Source of the DNA: Norana najaformis
Taxonomy: Eukaryota > Annelida > Clitellata > Crassiclitellata > Hormogastridae
Assembly: GCA_964023275.1 (NCBI GenBank)
Contig: OZ029919.1
Coordinates: 7,628,714 to 7,692,713, forward strand
DNA length: 64,000 bases
Direction of reading: 5' to 3'
Part shown: in pieces, positions 42,001-53,520 of the stretch
How positions within the stretch are numbered: the stretch's first letter is position 1
Layout: each line of letters starts with the position of its first letter
Position numbers and translations under genes: made by a program
Notes under the pieces: model-generated
Databases searched by the model: none
What the model was told of the DNA's origin: nothing
What the model saw: only the letters and a program-made list of their open reading frames with translations

Positions 42001-44326
42001 TGCTATCTTTGCCTCTGGCACAGCCGGGACAAAAAGGTGCACTACCATAGGCGATATTGGCCACAGCGGACAGAGTTCTCTGTGGGGAGGAACAACGTCA
42101 AGCAGGAGCCGCTGGTGGGCCCCCAGAAGGTGCTGATGCCACCACTGCACATCAAATTGGGCCTTATAAAACAATTTGCCACAGCTCTAGATAAGGAGTC
42201 GGCAGCCTTCAAGTACCTTCAAGACTTCTTCCATAAGCTGTCTGAGGCAAAGGTCAATTCCGGTATCTTCGTCGGACCACAGATAAAGAAGATCCTGGAG
42301 TGCGAAGAATTCCTTTCAAAGCTCACTAGAAATGAGAAAGCGGTTTGGAACGGCTTTGTCGCAGTGGTTAGGGGGTTCTTAGAAAATCATAATGCCGAGA
42401 AATATGTGGAGCTGGTTGAGACTCTGGTGAACAGTCTACGCCAAAATAGGCTGTAGGATGTCCTTCAAAGTTCATATACTTGATGCTCATCTTGATAACT
42501 TCATGCAGAACATGGGAGCGTACGTGGAGGAGCAAGGCGAGCTTTTCCACCAGGATATACTGGACTTTGAACGTCGCTACCAAGGACGGTATAACGAGAA
42601 CATGATGGCGGACTACATTTGAGGGCTCATTCTTAAAGGGATTTACAGTATAATTGCAAGCCTCGAAAAACTACTCACTTCTAATTCTCTTGTGGTCATT
42701 TTTGTATAACTCTAGTGTAAATACGTGTTAATTTTGATTCATATGTCGTTTTTTCTGACTTTATGTTAACGAAAAGATGCAAATTCGTCAGTTTTAATTG
42801 GAAATAGGTAAATTTCGAAATATCATGTACTGGTCACAAAAGCAAAGTATGAAGGGAATAACAATCATTTTCTATACTTTTGAGGCATAATCAAGTAGGA
42901 AATAGCACTTATTATCCAGGAACAAAAATTGTGTTACACAGTACAATCTGACATAGAATCCGATTGCAAAGGAATACCAGAATCTAATTACTTAATTAGT
43001 TCGATTTTTGTGATCTTTAGACAAGAAAACGATCTTAAAATAAACTGCGATTCATGCTTAAAAGATTTATTTTAGTAATTGAATGAACGGAAGAATGAAC
43101 AATATATAAAATGAAATTACCGCTTAATGGAACGCAAATCGGAACTAGAGGGCAGGAAGACCTTTTGCACATGACCTGCTTCATCACACATTGCTCATCC
43201 TCGATGCAGTTAACATTCTAAAGCACATCAATATCTGCAATTTACTCTTTGATTTCTCGATGTTTGGCTGTAGCTCGGAGTCACACACTATACAGTCGAC
43301 TGAAACACCGAGTGAACTAATCAATCGGTGGCTTAGTGATTGAATCAATCGATCGATTCTTCGACCAGATAACTCATATATCAATCAATTTATGAATTCG
43401 TCTAGTACGGTATGAATGTGACGATACTAATTCTTACAATAACATCGACGGTTACTGTGATGATGATAATAATGAGGAGTGAAATTTTTAGTCATCTAAC
43501 CTGACAGGTCGGAGGACAGACACAAGTAGGACATCCATCAGAACCGATGGCCCTTTCGCACTGAGGGACGCAATCAACATCAGTCATGCAAGGTGTAGTG
43601 GTTATATCTTGAATCGCTGGAATAGTTGTTTCTAAAACCAATATTATCCATGACCTCACATTGTTTATGTCGCACTCTGGGGTCATTCTCGTTCAACATT
43701 TAGAAAACATCATACATTTAAAATTATTGTAATTGCAATGGACATGGCGTAGTCGTCTCTGAAACAATTATGCTCACTAGTGAAGAAGCGTTCCTAGTTT
43801 CGTGATAAAAAGTTACGAAATCAATAACATGTAGCGTAAACTGAAGGAAGTTGTCGGCATGTCCTTTTGTACTCAATGTATCGTCGAGCCTTTTCAGTCG
43901 TTGAGTCATCTGCCTGAATGACCTTCCTCTACATCTGCCTGTCTTTTTAGCTCGGGTTGCACCTTTCTCTTACACTTGAAAATAGTTCTCTTTCTCCGAG
44001 ACCGCCCCGGAAGAAATATCTGAAGGAGCGTTATATAAATGATCTGAATGAATTATTAATTGAACAAATGAATGAATGAATGAATGACCATGTTGGAAAT
44101 ATCCCTAGAACTAATCTTGGCAAAGCTTATCTGCACATCTAAAGGAGTGCTCTACGTAGATAAAATTTTACACTGCACTGCATTAGTCGAGAAGTCAACA
44201 AAAGCCTGAACGTATACTTAGAAAGACACAGTGTTCTCGAACACTAATCGATCACTGACCTTCTGTGGTCGCCATTTGAAAGATCACGAAGGCGACCGCC
44301 ACAGCTAAGCCAGCTGATATCTTCAT
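38829..44326 (-). CDS. Inhibitor gene 3: signal peptide, antistasin-like, six-Cys module, then minisatellite-coded Ser/Thr-rich domain
   Basis: Four exons on the minus strand: 44326-44260, 43631-43501, 43217-43121, 40381-38829. They total 1848 nt, 615 codons plus stop, GT-AG and in phase. Signal MKISAGLAVAVAFVIF..., then A'' (TTIPAIQDITTTPC ... CVPQC ... CVCPPTCQ), then V (NVNCIEDEQCVM ... PICVP). The last exon starts after a tttctg/ag acceptor with (E)TTTPTNPDAESTT, the same opening as the A' exon of gene 2. It then runs into about 43 copies of the decapeptide DAESTTAAIL and a Glu/Lys-rich tail ending at TAA (38829-38831). The first three exons are well supported. The last rests on acceptor, phase and homology with the start of A'; expression is untested. 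The cysteine half of A', the Kunitz exon and later exons are absent. Confidence 0.6.
39070..40380 (-). repeat. 30-bp minisatellite, about 43 copies, coding in gene 3 model
   Basis: Plus-strand unit tctgcatctagaatcgctgc + cgttgttgat; minus-strand translation DAESTTAAIL. Units vary at few sites (Ala/Ser/Thr at position 7, Leu or Pro at position 10, ITV for TTA). A 90-bp three-unit higher-order repeat is visible at 39571-39660 and 39661-39750. The unit is a multiple of three, so several frames stay open; openness alone does not prove coding. Confidence 0.95.
40555..40620 (-). pseudogene. Relic antistasin-like exon, gene 3 intron
   Basis: The minus strand has GLNGCHTCSC preceded by stop codons. 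It is the counterpart of the relic at 30270-30350 in the same relative position. Confidence 0.6.
41070..41120 (-). pseudogene. Relic of a fused V/A exon piece
   Basis: The plus strand reads cgaacctgtttcagcacaga and ttcatcatcctcggtgac. It joins A-exon donor-side sequence to the middle of a V exon (antisense of CTEDE..CVLKQ), as left by a deletion between two former exons. Confidence 0.5.
41546..41668 (+). promoter_or_regulatory. Heat-shock-element-like cluster with TATA box inside the transposon
   Basis: Palindromic nGAAnnTTC units at 41546-41553 (GAACATTC), 41604-41611 (GAATATTC) and 41624-41631 (GAACCTTC), plus TTCCAGAA at 41639-41646, are followed by TATAAATA at 41661-41668. The transposon reading frame starts at 41727. 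The arrangement is that of an HSF-responsive promoter; function is inferred. Confidence 0.5.
41727..42626 (+). pseudogene. C-terminal half of the transposon protein, frameshifted
   Basis: It opens with FIDSSSRSLKAVLLHNGKKY, typical of the family whose N-terminus is at 1-572. Near 41930-42010 the frame slips (the parts LMGLQGGFTKFP and YLCLWHSRDKK are in different frames). It continues with PPLHIKLGLIKQFATALDKE, FVGPQIKKILECEEF and a region up to 42456, where it stops at TAG. Another frame then carries VHILDAHLDNFMQNMGAYVE, FERRYQGRYNENMMADYI and a TGA where the family has Trp. It is therefore a non-functional copy. The N-terminal part is missing, and the TATA box lies directly upstream of the truncated frame. 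Confidence 0.85.
43737..43765 (-). pseudogene. Relic 5' half of an A exon, gene 3
   Basis: The minus strand reads ETTTPCPL after an intact-looking acceptor and then decays. It is the counterpart of 31806-31840. Confidence 0.6.
44260..44326 (-). CDS. Signal-peptide exon B (first exon of gene 3)
   Basis: MKISAGLAVAVAFVIF, then QMATTE, ending G/GTCAGT in phase 1. It joins the A'' exon at 43631 in phase. Confidence 0.85.
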
Positions 44327-45419
44327 CTTGTCTGGGTTTCCTCAGAAAATTTGGCTGAAAAGCAGTTGATCGATTGTTCAGCAATTGAATGACGAGGGCT
44401 TATCAGCAACGCAACGAAATCACCTAAAAGACTTCCTGCGAAACAGCCAACGAATGATCTTTGCAAAACAAATTGGCCTACATTGTTTATACAAATACAT
44501 AAATTATTATTGGTCTAACATAATGGAACGTCTTCTGTAACAATTGAAACCGTTGTTAAAATGCTTTCATGCAAGAAAGAAGTCTCGTTTGAAAAAAAAT
44601 TAGCCGATCGATCGATCAACCTTGAATCATCGATAGGTCCATCTGTCAATCAATGTCATTGCTAATTATTCAATCACACGGCTAGGCAGCCAGTCAAGCA
44701 AACAACCAACCAACCTGCCGATCACTTAACAAATCAACTTTTCAACCTAAAGCTGCTTAGATACTTAGTACCAAATAACCGACTAATAAGTCGCTTAAGT
44801 TTCATTGAATTACTGGCGGAAAACGATAATTATATAAACATCGCGATTTGAAAATAAATTAACACGTTTTAATGTTCTAAGACTTAAATAAGTTACGTTC
44901 CAACTAAGTTTTAATTTACCAAGCACTAATATCGCTTCTAGACGTCACAGCCTAAAGAGCGTTTAAGAAACCTCGAAGAAAAGAATGAGTTATGCATTTT
45001 ATAGGTTTTTCTATGCAAACAAATATAGACTTTGTCACCATCAGCACTATCAACATCACCACCACCACCACCTTCATAGGGTCAACGTGTAAACGGTCCA
45101 TTCAATCCCATCCGTGAGTGCCTCGGCCTGACACGTAACCTGCACGACCTGCGCATGAATACGATAAATGGACCAGTTCAAAGGTAAACGTACACAATGA
45201 CCTAAATTACAAGGTCATTGGTACAGCACGCCTTTACATTACAAAGTATAAATGTTTATACAGGTATTACAGTCGTTAGGGTATTGCCACACACTAATTG
45301 GCTTAGTTCCAAAGTCGCGACTTCTATATATTGACCTAGATAGAAGACAATGCAGTTCAATATGATCATAAATATGGAAAGGATAGAAACTGTGGAAAAC
45401 TGGAAGTTGGCCTAATCGA

Positions 45420-47270
45420 GGTATGGATATGGAGGAGGATGGGACAAAACTCTATACCAACGAAGAAATTCTGAGAATGGTGGCAGAAAGAGAGATCGCT
45501 TTAGTTGAAAATCAACAGAGGTAGTGGATTGGTCATTTGGCTAGTGAAGACTCTCTCTTAGGAACCATCATCCCAACACTGGGAAAAACAGGAAGGCCTG
45601 GAATGATGGCATTGAACTACAAGACGACTTATTGGTATTGAAAGAAGGTAAAGGAAGAGTCCGAGGAAGCAGTTAGTGGCTTTGTTTAAGCATGAACCTG
45701 TCCAAGAGTAGAGTAGGTGAAAAAACGTAGGCTCCGGGTACCAAAAAATGGCTTTTACTGTTTTGTTGTTTGTTCCATTTGCCAACTGTATTCACGAATC
45801 GATTCTTATTTTGCCAATCTGTGCCTCCATATTTCTGTTTTCTCCACATTTCACGCATCGCTGTCTGTCTGTCTGCCCGCCTGTCTGTCTGTCTGTCTGC
45901 CTGCCTGCCTGTCTGTCTCCTGTTTGTTTTTGCCTGTGTATTTATAATATCTCAGTCTTATTCAATTCAATGAGTGCTTACCATGGCAAACATGTGTTTT
46001 CTTTGACTCTCTTTCTCTGCACAGATGCATCACTTTATTTTTGACTGTCTATCTGTGCTAACTTTGTCTGTGTCTCTCTCTGCCTGCTCCTTCGTTCTTG
46101 TCAGCTTTCTATGGGTGGATGTATCCGCACGAATGTTATTAAGATGTAATCTGTTTTAGAGCAGAGGGCATTTATTTAGCGCCACTTAAGAAACTGCTTT
46201 ATAGAATTTTACAGACCAAGCAGCATTTCTTATTGTATTTTAATCTCTTTTACTCACACAGAGACCAACTTTCTCCTTCTTATTTCCAAACGACTATCTT
46301 CCGGAAACGATCGACTGATCTGGAATTCGGTCAGATTTACGGCTAAGCTTTTCATTAAATTCCGAAGCCACTATATGAGTAACTAGATTAGATTTGATCA
46401 GATTGGATCAAATCAGGTCAGATCAGGTCAGATCGGATCGGATCGGATCAGAATATATCGGATCGAATTAGATTAGAGAAAGATTGTCCCAGGGTTACGC
46501 ACAGTAATTCCAAATGTAGATCACAGTTACATTTTTCTAAACTTATTTTTAAATGAACAGATTCGAGCAATACACAGGTATGTTTCCTTATTAACGGAAG
46601 GGAAATAAAACTGAAGACGTTTACAAAAGCATTTCGTTCTGAAGTAAATAAAAATGAACCGAGGTCAAAGGTCAGAATACAGACGCGACAGCAGCCATTA
46701 AACTTCACCTTGGATCAGTGGAACTAGTTTATCACAATGCCAGAAGAAATTCTCGTTCAGACCTGTTTCTGTTGTTCTAGTGTCCTCATTCTCGGCCAGT
46801 GTAAATTTCCCTTTGCACGTACATATGTATGCATGCACTTAATGTATGTACTTTTGTGTGTATGTATGCAGGATTTCATTTATGTATGAATTTATATATG
46901 TATGAATGTATATATGTATGTATGTTTATATGCACGTATGTATGTATTTGTGTATATGTTCATTTATTTAATTATGTATGTTTGTATGGAGGTATCCGTA
47001 TTGCTTTGTATGGGCAATGATTTTCGTCTAATTAGTCACTACCAAGACCAAGGAAAGAGCTGGCCAGAGAACATCAGAGACGACCTTGGATGTTTAGATG
47101 TCGTGGGACCTGGTAAGAAGACTGGAGGTCGACAGAGATGAATGGAGAAGCTGCGTGGCCCAATATACAGACCGGCACAGGAAGGACAAAGTACTGAGTA
47201 AGTCACAACTGGGGGGGCTCAGGTTCATGCGGGATGACCGCTACTGAACTTTGACTGGCCCAGTAACGGC
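45420..47270 (+). repeat. Decayed LINE C-terminus split by a 1.3-kb insertion (copy B)
   Basis: The left part is at 45420-45690 and the right part at 47040-47270 (ENIRDDLGCLDVVGPGKKTG, like LINE C-terminal tails). Gene 2's flank (33415-33975) has the two parts together. The intervening 45770-47030 holds microsatellites and a repeat tail with agattagatttgatcagatt. The same arrangement is in copy C at 51660-53520. Confidence 0.55.
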
Positions 47271-48472
47271 CTGCTTCGGGTATTGTTCTGGCGAGTCGAT
47301 CATTCAACTTAAAAATGTAACCCAGATTCGTTGCAAACAGCGTGCTGCATACTAGAACGAATAGAACAACAATGAAAATTGGTGGTGGAGGTGATGGTGA
47401 TAGATGATCTGTCGTTTAGAAATGGACTTAGAACATTTAGATAAACATCGATTTGCGCATTCCGAAGTGACTGATGCGTGATAGTGGGTAGATTGATGGC
47501 AGTGGCTGATGCAAGAGGAAGCTGGTTTAGTGGTAGACAATGGTATTGTGGTGGCAGTGCTAATGTGCACATCTTTTGAGTATCACGTGCCGTGAAATGA
47601 GTTAGAAAGTCTTACTTCGGATGAATAAGCAACTCCTTGCTTCACTTTAGAGTTATCCGAATTTTTGCGACCATCTGGTGATTTTCTGTGGTCAAAATGA
47701 CTGAAGACCTGTTTTAGTCTTCTGCCGTCTTAAGTTCTTGTTTTGGTCATCAGACTTTTAATAATATTTTCTTAATTTCTTACTTTTTAATTAACTTTCT
47801 GTTTTCCTGTATTCCTATTTTTGTAATGGATGACCAGTTATCTTTCCCTCGTCTTATCATAACCTGTTTTATACTAAAGTTTAGAAGACAACCCTCGTTC
47901 TGACCAGTTTAGAGGCCAACGATTTCTATCTGTTAGTATTTGTTTCTCATTATGCTAAAATCCTATGTGTGGTATCAGAATTTACCGTCGTCGCAATTAT
48001 TAAAGTTTATGTATGCATGTATAAGAACACTTAATTTAGCGCCTTTTGAGTACCTCACAAAAGCGCTGCTAGTGTGCTAGAAATGCACTTTGTTGTTAAA
48101 GAGAAAGTCTGAAAAGGTATTGAAAGACTGATTTAAGGAGCTTAACGATGTCATTCTTTCCCAATTCTCGAATAACAATAAAAAAAGACGAACAACAGTC
48201 AAAACTTTTAATGTTTTAGACTATAACTATCTGAACATGGTCTGGCTTACATGTATAATGTTTTTCCTGACTCATTTCATTTCGACCGGGATTCTCCAAC
48301 GGATTAAGGTTTTTGATTATGGTTTTACTTGACCTGATCTCGACAGATGCGCTGTGCCTCGTGATAAAGGTTGGAGGAATGAATTTGGACACGAATTCAA
48401 ATGTACCACTTGGTTGAAGCCAGGACTCATTAACAGAAAGTACATGTATGCAAGGAATGCTCACAGATAAAA

Positions 48473-48931
48473 TTATGTAGAGCCACGGCTTTGTTTCGAA
48501 GAGAAAGAATGTTTATTGACCAATATCCGGGTTTGGCCTCTAGGGGATCCAGAATTTATTTCAATATCACCAACCAAAAAAAGCAACAGAGGCACATATA
48601 AAGACAACCCCTGCTGGGTAGTCAAAGATGTTGCACATAAATTTGCATTTAACACAAGACGAAAAATAATGTTACTGGTATCACACAGCAGCATAAAATG
48701 AGACCGAACTGAAAAAGAAGCACCAGGAACCAGGAAAAACGAATGGTCCAGGTTCATAAACATGAAAAAATGAGCCAGGTTCATAAACAGACCAGACCAC
48801 AGTGATGCATGCATGAATTCAACAACAGATCTGCCTCTACCAGATTTCACAAGAAGCAGGAGTAGGAACAATATGCAATATAAAAGCAAGCAACATTCAC
48901 CGAAGTTGCAACACACGAGGTCAAGGGGCAC
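48473..48931 (-). pseudogene. LINE ORF N-terminal fragment with degenerate 2A-like motif (copy B)
   Basis: A 152-codon frame with hydrophobic segments ends in LFLVGDIEINSGSP and basic residues. Many LINE ORFs begin with a region containing GDxExNPGP, and a leucine-rich stretch before GDIE is typical of 2A-like peptides. The NPGP is changed here to NSGS. It is a fragment of a retroelement; the rest of the ORF is absent. Confidence 0.5.
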
Positions 48932-49109
48932 AGCAAGTAAAAAAGACGTAACATAAATAAGAAAAGAACAGTCCTCAGTTCATGGGCGACTCTTGAACAA
49001 AGACAAATAAAAGTAGGCCAGCCTTTGTTAATGTGGACTTGAAACCGTAAAATTAAGAGATTATTGTTAGGAACGTGCTTTTCCCATGCAGACGATGAAG
49101 GACATAAGG

Positions 49110-49260
49110 TCTTAATCGTAATCTCGAGATTTCTACAGCGCCCAAAGAAAGCTAAGTTGCGGGAACCAATTTATTCACAGGTGCTCAGTCAAAACAAAAT
49201 CGATAGGCAGGAAGATTCTGGAGGTCAGCCGGGTGTCACACTGAGAACAGCGCATAAATT
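49110..49260 (-). repeat. Family 1 retrotransposon 3' end (copy B)
   Basis: taatcgtaatctcgagattt, ctacagcgccc, gttgcgggaaccaatttatt, aaaacaaaatcgataggcag. It is heavily 5'-truncated. Confidence 0.8.
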
Positions 49261-49384
49261 ACTACAGCAAGAAAAAAAATGAAAACTTATTTCAGAAGTA
49301 GACAAGAGAAATACAATGCAAAGATGTTGTTTGGGTTTTCATAGATAGTCTGGATCTATTCGTCCCTCGTGCTTAGTCCTCCCT

Positions 49385-49600
49385 TGCACACCAAAGGGCT
49401 TTTGCTGTTATTGGTCCATCTCTATCGAATGGACTTTCGCCTTCGATTCGTGCAACGGTCTCTGCTGGATACAGAGCTGAGTCAGGTTGTTGTTTAAAGA
49501 CGTTCTTATTTCCCCGGGGTCTCAAGCTGGAAGCGCTTCTGAGTAATTCGTTCTGTAAGAAGCGCTATATGAGTTATCAAATACGATACGATACAAAAGA
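49385..49600 (+). mobile_element. Family 2 retrotransposon 3' end with RT-ORF C-terminal remnant (copy B)
   Basis: The plus strand has AFAVIGPSLSNGLSPSIRAT, then LKTFLF, the LINE C-terminal motif with decayed Trp. It ends gcgctatatgagttatcaaa with a (TACGA)n tail. Confidence 0.65.
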
Positions 49601-50526
49601 TTGTCGATCTAAGAGTATACTTTACAAGTCTGACAATAACTCTACGAAAGGTGACAGAACAAAAACATCAAAAAACGAACCGTAGTTCGGTTGAAACAAT
49701 ATCAAATATTACCTAATTCTATTACAAAAATAATTCAGATCGTCAAAGTATTTTCCCATCGCTATCAGTCATGCGGATTCAGAGAGCTGCCCGTGGGTCA
49801 AGTTTTTAGGACCCTACTCATTACCTACTTGACCCAGCTGGACCCAACCCAACATCACCACATATATTCTGACCCCACCCAATCGGACCCATTCATCTGC
49901 AAGCAGTTAATGCTAAACAAAAAATGGTGTTCATGCTATTTACATTATATCAAACTATAAAGCAAACCGGTTTTAAGAAGCTAAATAAGCAAAAGGACTT
50001 TGATAAAAGTTTTGTTTTAATGAAGAAAATAGAAAACTGTATGCAGACTCACTGCAAATGAAAATCATGTCTTCAAATACGCGAGTAAGCTGAAAGGTTA
50101 TCGTCTACAATTGTTTTGTATAGACTTAGCTGATTTTCCTAAATTATTTATTACATAGCCTTCTTGACCCGACCCACCAAATCTTCCTTTGACCCCACCC
50201 GACCCAACAAATTTTACTTTGATCCCACCCGACCCACCAAATTTTACTTTGACCCACCCGCTCTGACCCAAGTCGTGACCAGTGGGTTCAATCCTCGGAC
50301 AACTCGCAGTGTGTCGTTTCCGCTCGATCTGTAATGAATGAATGAATAAATGACCATGTTGGAAATATCCCTAGAACTAATCTTGGCAAAGCTTATCTGC
50401 ACATCTAAAGGAGTTCTCTACGTAGATAAAAGGTTACACTGCACTGCATTAGTCGAAAAGATAAACAAAAGCCTGAAAGTATACTCGGAAAGACACCGTG
50501 TTCTCGAACACGAATCGATCACTGAC

Positions 50527-50593
50527 CTTCTGTGGTCGCCATTTGAAAGATCACGAAGGCGACCGCCAAAGCTAAGCCAGCTGATATCTTCAT
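50527..50593 (-). CDS. Signal-peptide exon C (orphan or alternative first exon of gene 3)
   Basis: MKISAGLALAVAFVIF, then QMATTE, with an intact G/GTCAGT donor and the same upstream conserved block. No A or V exon follows it before exon B, 6.2 kb downstream in the reading direction. In phase it could splice to A'' at 43631 as an alternative first exon with its own promoter, or it may be unused. Confidence 0.65.
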
Positions 50594-51659
50594 CTTTTCT
50601 GGGTTTCCTCAGAAAATTTGGCTGAAAAGCAGTTGATCGATTGTTCAGCAATTGAATGACGAGCCCTTATCAGCAACGCAACGAAATCACCTAAAAGACT
50701 TCCTGCGAAACAAACAACGAATGATCTTTGCAAAACAAATAGGCCTACATTGTTTATACAAATACATAAATTAATATTTGTTCTAACATAATGGAACGTC
50801 TTCTGTAACAATTGAAACCGTTGTTAAAATGCTTTCATGCAAGAAAGAAGTCTCGTTTGAAAAAAATTAGCCGATCGATCGATCAACCTTGACTCATGTC
50901 AGTCAATGTCATTGCTAATTATTCAATCACACGGCTAGGCAGCCAGTCAAGCAAACAACCAACCAACCTGCCGATCACTTAACAAACAACTTTTCAACCT
51001 AAAGCTGCTTAGATACTTAGTACAAATAACCGACTAATAAGTCGCTTAAGTTTTATTGAATTACTGGCGGAAAACGATAATTATATAAACAGCGCGATTT
51101 GAAAATAAATTAACATGTTTTAATGTTCTAAGACTTAAATAAGTTACGTTCCAACTAAGTTTTAATTTACCAAGCACTAATATCGCTTCTAGACGTCACA
51201 GCCTAAAGAGTGTTTAAGAAACCTCGAAGAAAAGAATGAGTTATGCATTTTATAGGTTTTTCTATGCAAACAAATATAGACTTTGTCACCATCAGCACTA
51301 TCAACATCACCACCACCACCATCTTCATAGGGTCAACGTGTAAACAGTCCATTCAATCCCAGCCGTGAGTGCCTCGGCCTGACACGTAACCTGCACGACC
51401 TGCGCATGAATACGATAAATGGACCAGTTCAAAGGTAAACGTACACAATGACCTAAATTACAAGGTCATTGGTACAGCACGCCTTTACATTACAAAGTAT
51501 AAATGTTTATACAGGTATTACAGTCGTTAGGGTATTACTAATTGGCTTAGTTCCAAAGTCGCGACTTCTTTATATTGACCTAGATAGAAGACAATGCAGT
51601 TCAATATGATCATAAACATGGAAAGGATAGAAACTGTGGAAAACTGGAAGTTGGCCTAA

Positions 51660-53520
51660 TCGAGGTATGGATATGGAGGAGGATGGGACAAAACTCTATA
51701 CCAACGAAGAAATCCTGAGAATGGGGGCAGAAAGAGAGATCGCTTTAGTTGAAAATCAACAGAGGTAGTGGATTGGTCATATGGCTAGTGAAGACTCTCT
51801 CTTAGGAACCATCATCCTAACACTGGGAAAAACAGGAAGGCCTAGAATGATGGCATTGAACTACAAGACGACTTATTGGTATTGAAAGAAGGTAAAGGAA
51901 GAGTCCGAGGAAGCAGTTAGTGGCTTTGTTTAAGCATGAACCTGTCCAAGAGTAGAGTAGGTGAAGAACGTAGGCTCCGGGTACCAAAAAATGGCTTTTA
52001 CTGTTTTGTTGTTTGTTCCCTTTGCCAATTGTATTCACGAATCGATTCTTATTTTGCCAATCTGTGCCTCCATATTTCTGTTTTCTCCACATTTCACGCA
52101 TCGCTGTCTGTCTGTCTGCCCGCCTGTCTGTCTGTCTGTCTGCCTGCCTGCCTGTCTGTCTCCTGTTTGTTTTTGCCTGTGTATTTATAATATCTCAGTC
52201 TTATTCAATGAGTGCTTACTATGGCAAACATGTGTTTTCTTTGACTCTCTTTCTCTGCCCAGATGCATCACTTTATTTTTGACTGTCTATCTGTGCTAAC
52301 TTTGTCTGTGTCTCTCTCTCTGCCTGCTCCTTCGCTCTTGTCAGCTTTCTATGGGTGGATGTATCCGCACGAATGTTATTAAGATGTAATCTGTTTTAGA
52401 GCAGAGGGCATTTATTTAGCGCCACTTAAGAAACTGCTTTATAGAATTTTACAGACCAAGCAGCATTTCTTATTGTATTTTAATCTCTTTTACTCACACA
52501 AAGAGACCAACTTTCTCCTTCTTATTTCCAAACGACTATCTTCCGGAAACGATTCAGCATCGTCTCAAGCGACTGATCTGGAATTCTGTCAGATTTACGG
52601 CTAAGCTTTTCATTAAATTCCGAAGCCACTATATGAGTAACTAGATTAGATTTGATCAGATTGGATCAAATCAGATCAGGTCAGATCAGATCGGATCGGA
52701 TCAGAATATATCGGATCGAATTAGATTAGAGAAAGATTGTCCCAGGTTTACGCACAGTAATTCCAAATGTAGATCACAGTTACATTTTTCTAAACTCATT
52801 TTTAAATGAACAGATTCGAGCAATACACAGGTATGTTTCCTTATTAACGGAAGGGAAATAAAACTGAAGACCGTTTACAAAAGAATTACGTTCTCAAGTA
52901 AATAAAAATGAACCGATGTCAAAGGTCAGAATACAGACGCGACAGCAGCCATTAAACTTCACCTTGGATCAGTGGAACTAGTTTATCACAATGCCAGAAG
53001 AAATTCTCGTTCAGACCTGTTTCTGTTGTTCTAGTGTCCTCCTTCTCGGCCAGTGTAAATTTCCCTTTGCACGTACATATGTATGCATGCACTTAATGTA
53101 TGTACTTTTGTGTGTATGTATGCAGGATTTCATTTATGTATGAATTTATATGTGTATGAATGTATATATGTATGTATGTTTATATGCACGTATGTATGTA
53201 TGTATTTGTGTATATATTCATTTATTTAATTATGTATGTTTGTATGGATGTATCCGTATTGCTATGTATGGGCAATGATTTTCGTCTAATTAGTCACTAC
53301 CAAGACCAAGGAAAGAGCTGGCCAGAGAACATCAGAGACGACCTTGGATGTTTAGATGTCGTGGGACCTGGTAAGAAGACTGGAGGTCGACAGAGATGAA
53401 TGGAGAAGCTGCGTGGCCCTGTATACAGACCTGCACAGGAAGGACAAAGTACTGAGTAAGTCACAACTGGGGGGGCACAGGTTCATGCGGGATGACCGCT
53501 ACTGAACTTTGACTGGTCCA
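51660..53520 (+). repeat. Decayed LINE C-terminus split by an insertion (copy C)
   Basis: Counterpart of 45420-47270 with the same insertion, showing that the insertion predates the 6.2-kb duplication. Confidence 0.55.

Larger units (their letters stand above)
41392..42940 (+). mobile_element. DNA transposon with about 145-bp imperfect terminal inverted repeats
   Basis: The left end (41392-41540) has GTTCCTGG, GTGTTATTTCCTAATTGC, GCCTCAAAAAGTATA, then TTTGCTTTTGTTACCAG. The reverse complement of the right end (42795-42940) has GTTCCTGG, GTGCTATTTCCTACTTG, GCCTCAAAAGTATA, then TTTGCTTTTGTGACCAG, in the same order. Between them lie a promoter-like region and the broken transposon gene at 41727-42626. 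No clear target-site duplication could be read. It lies in the gene 3 intron between V (43121) and the minisatellite exon, and the matching place in gene 2 lacks it. Confidence 0.85.
44072..50330. repeat. Tandem segmental duplication, copy B (6.26 kb)
   Basis: Nearly base-for-base the same as copy C (50331-56566) with small indels. It begins at a (TGAA)n run before ccatgttggaaatatcccta and ends gctcgatctgtaat. It carries a signal-peptide exon (44260-44326), decayed LINE pieces, a TCTG microsatellite (45860-45915), an ATGT microsatellite (46820-46985), a LINE fragment with a 2A-like motif (48473-48931), a family 1 LINE end (49110-49260) and a family 2 LINE end (49385-49600). Confidence 0.93.

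Noticed and set aside
48516..48701. Plus-strand frame seen in both 6.2-kb copies (also 54746-54931)
   Set aside because: Its presence in both copies only reflects the recent duplication. The opposite strand carries the recognisable LINE fragment.
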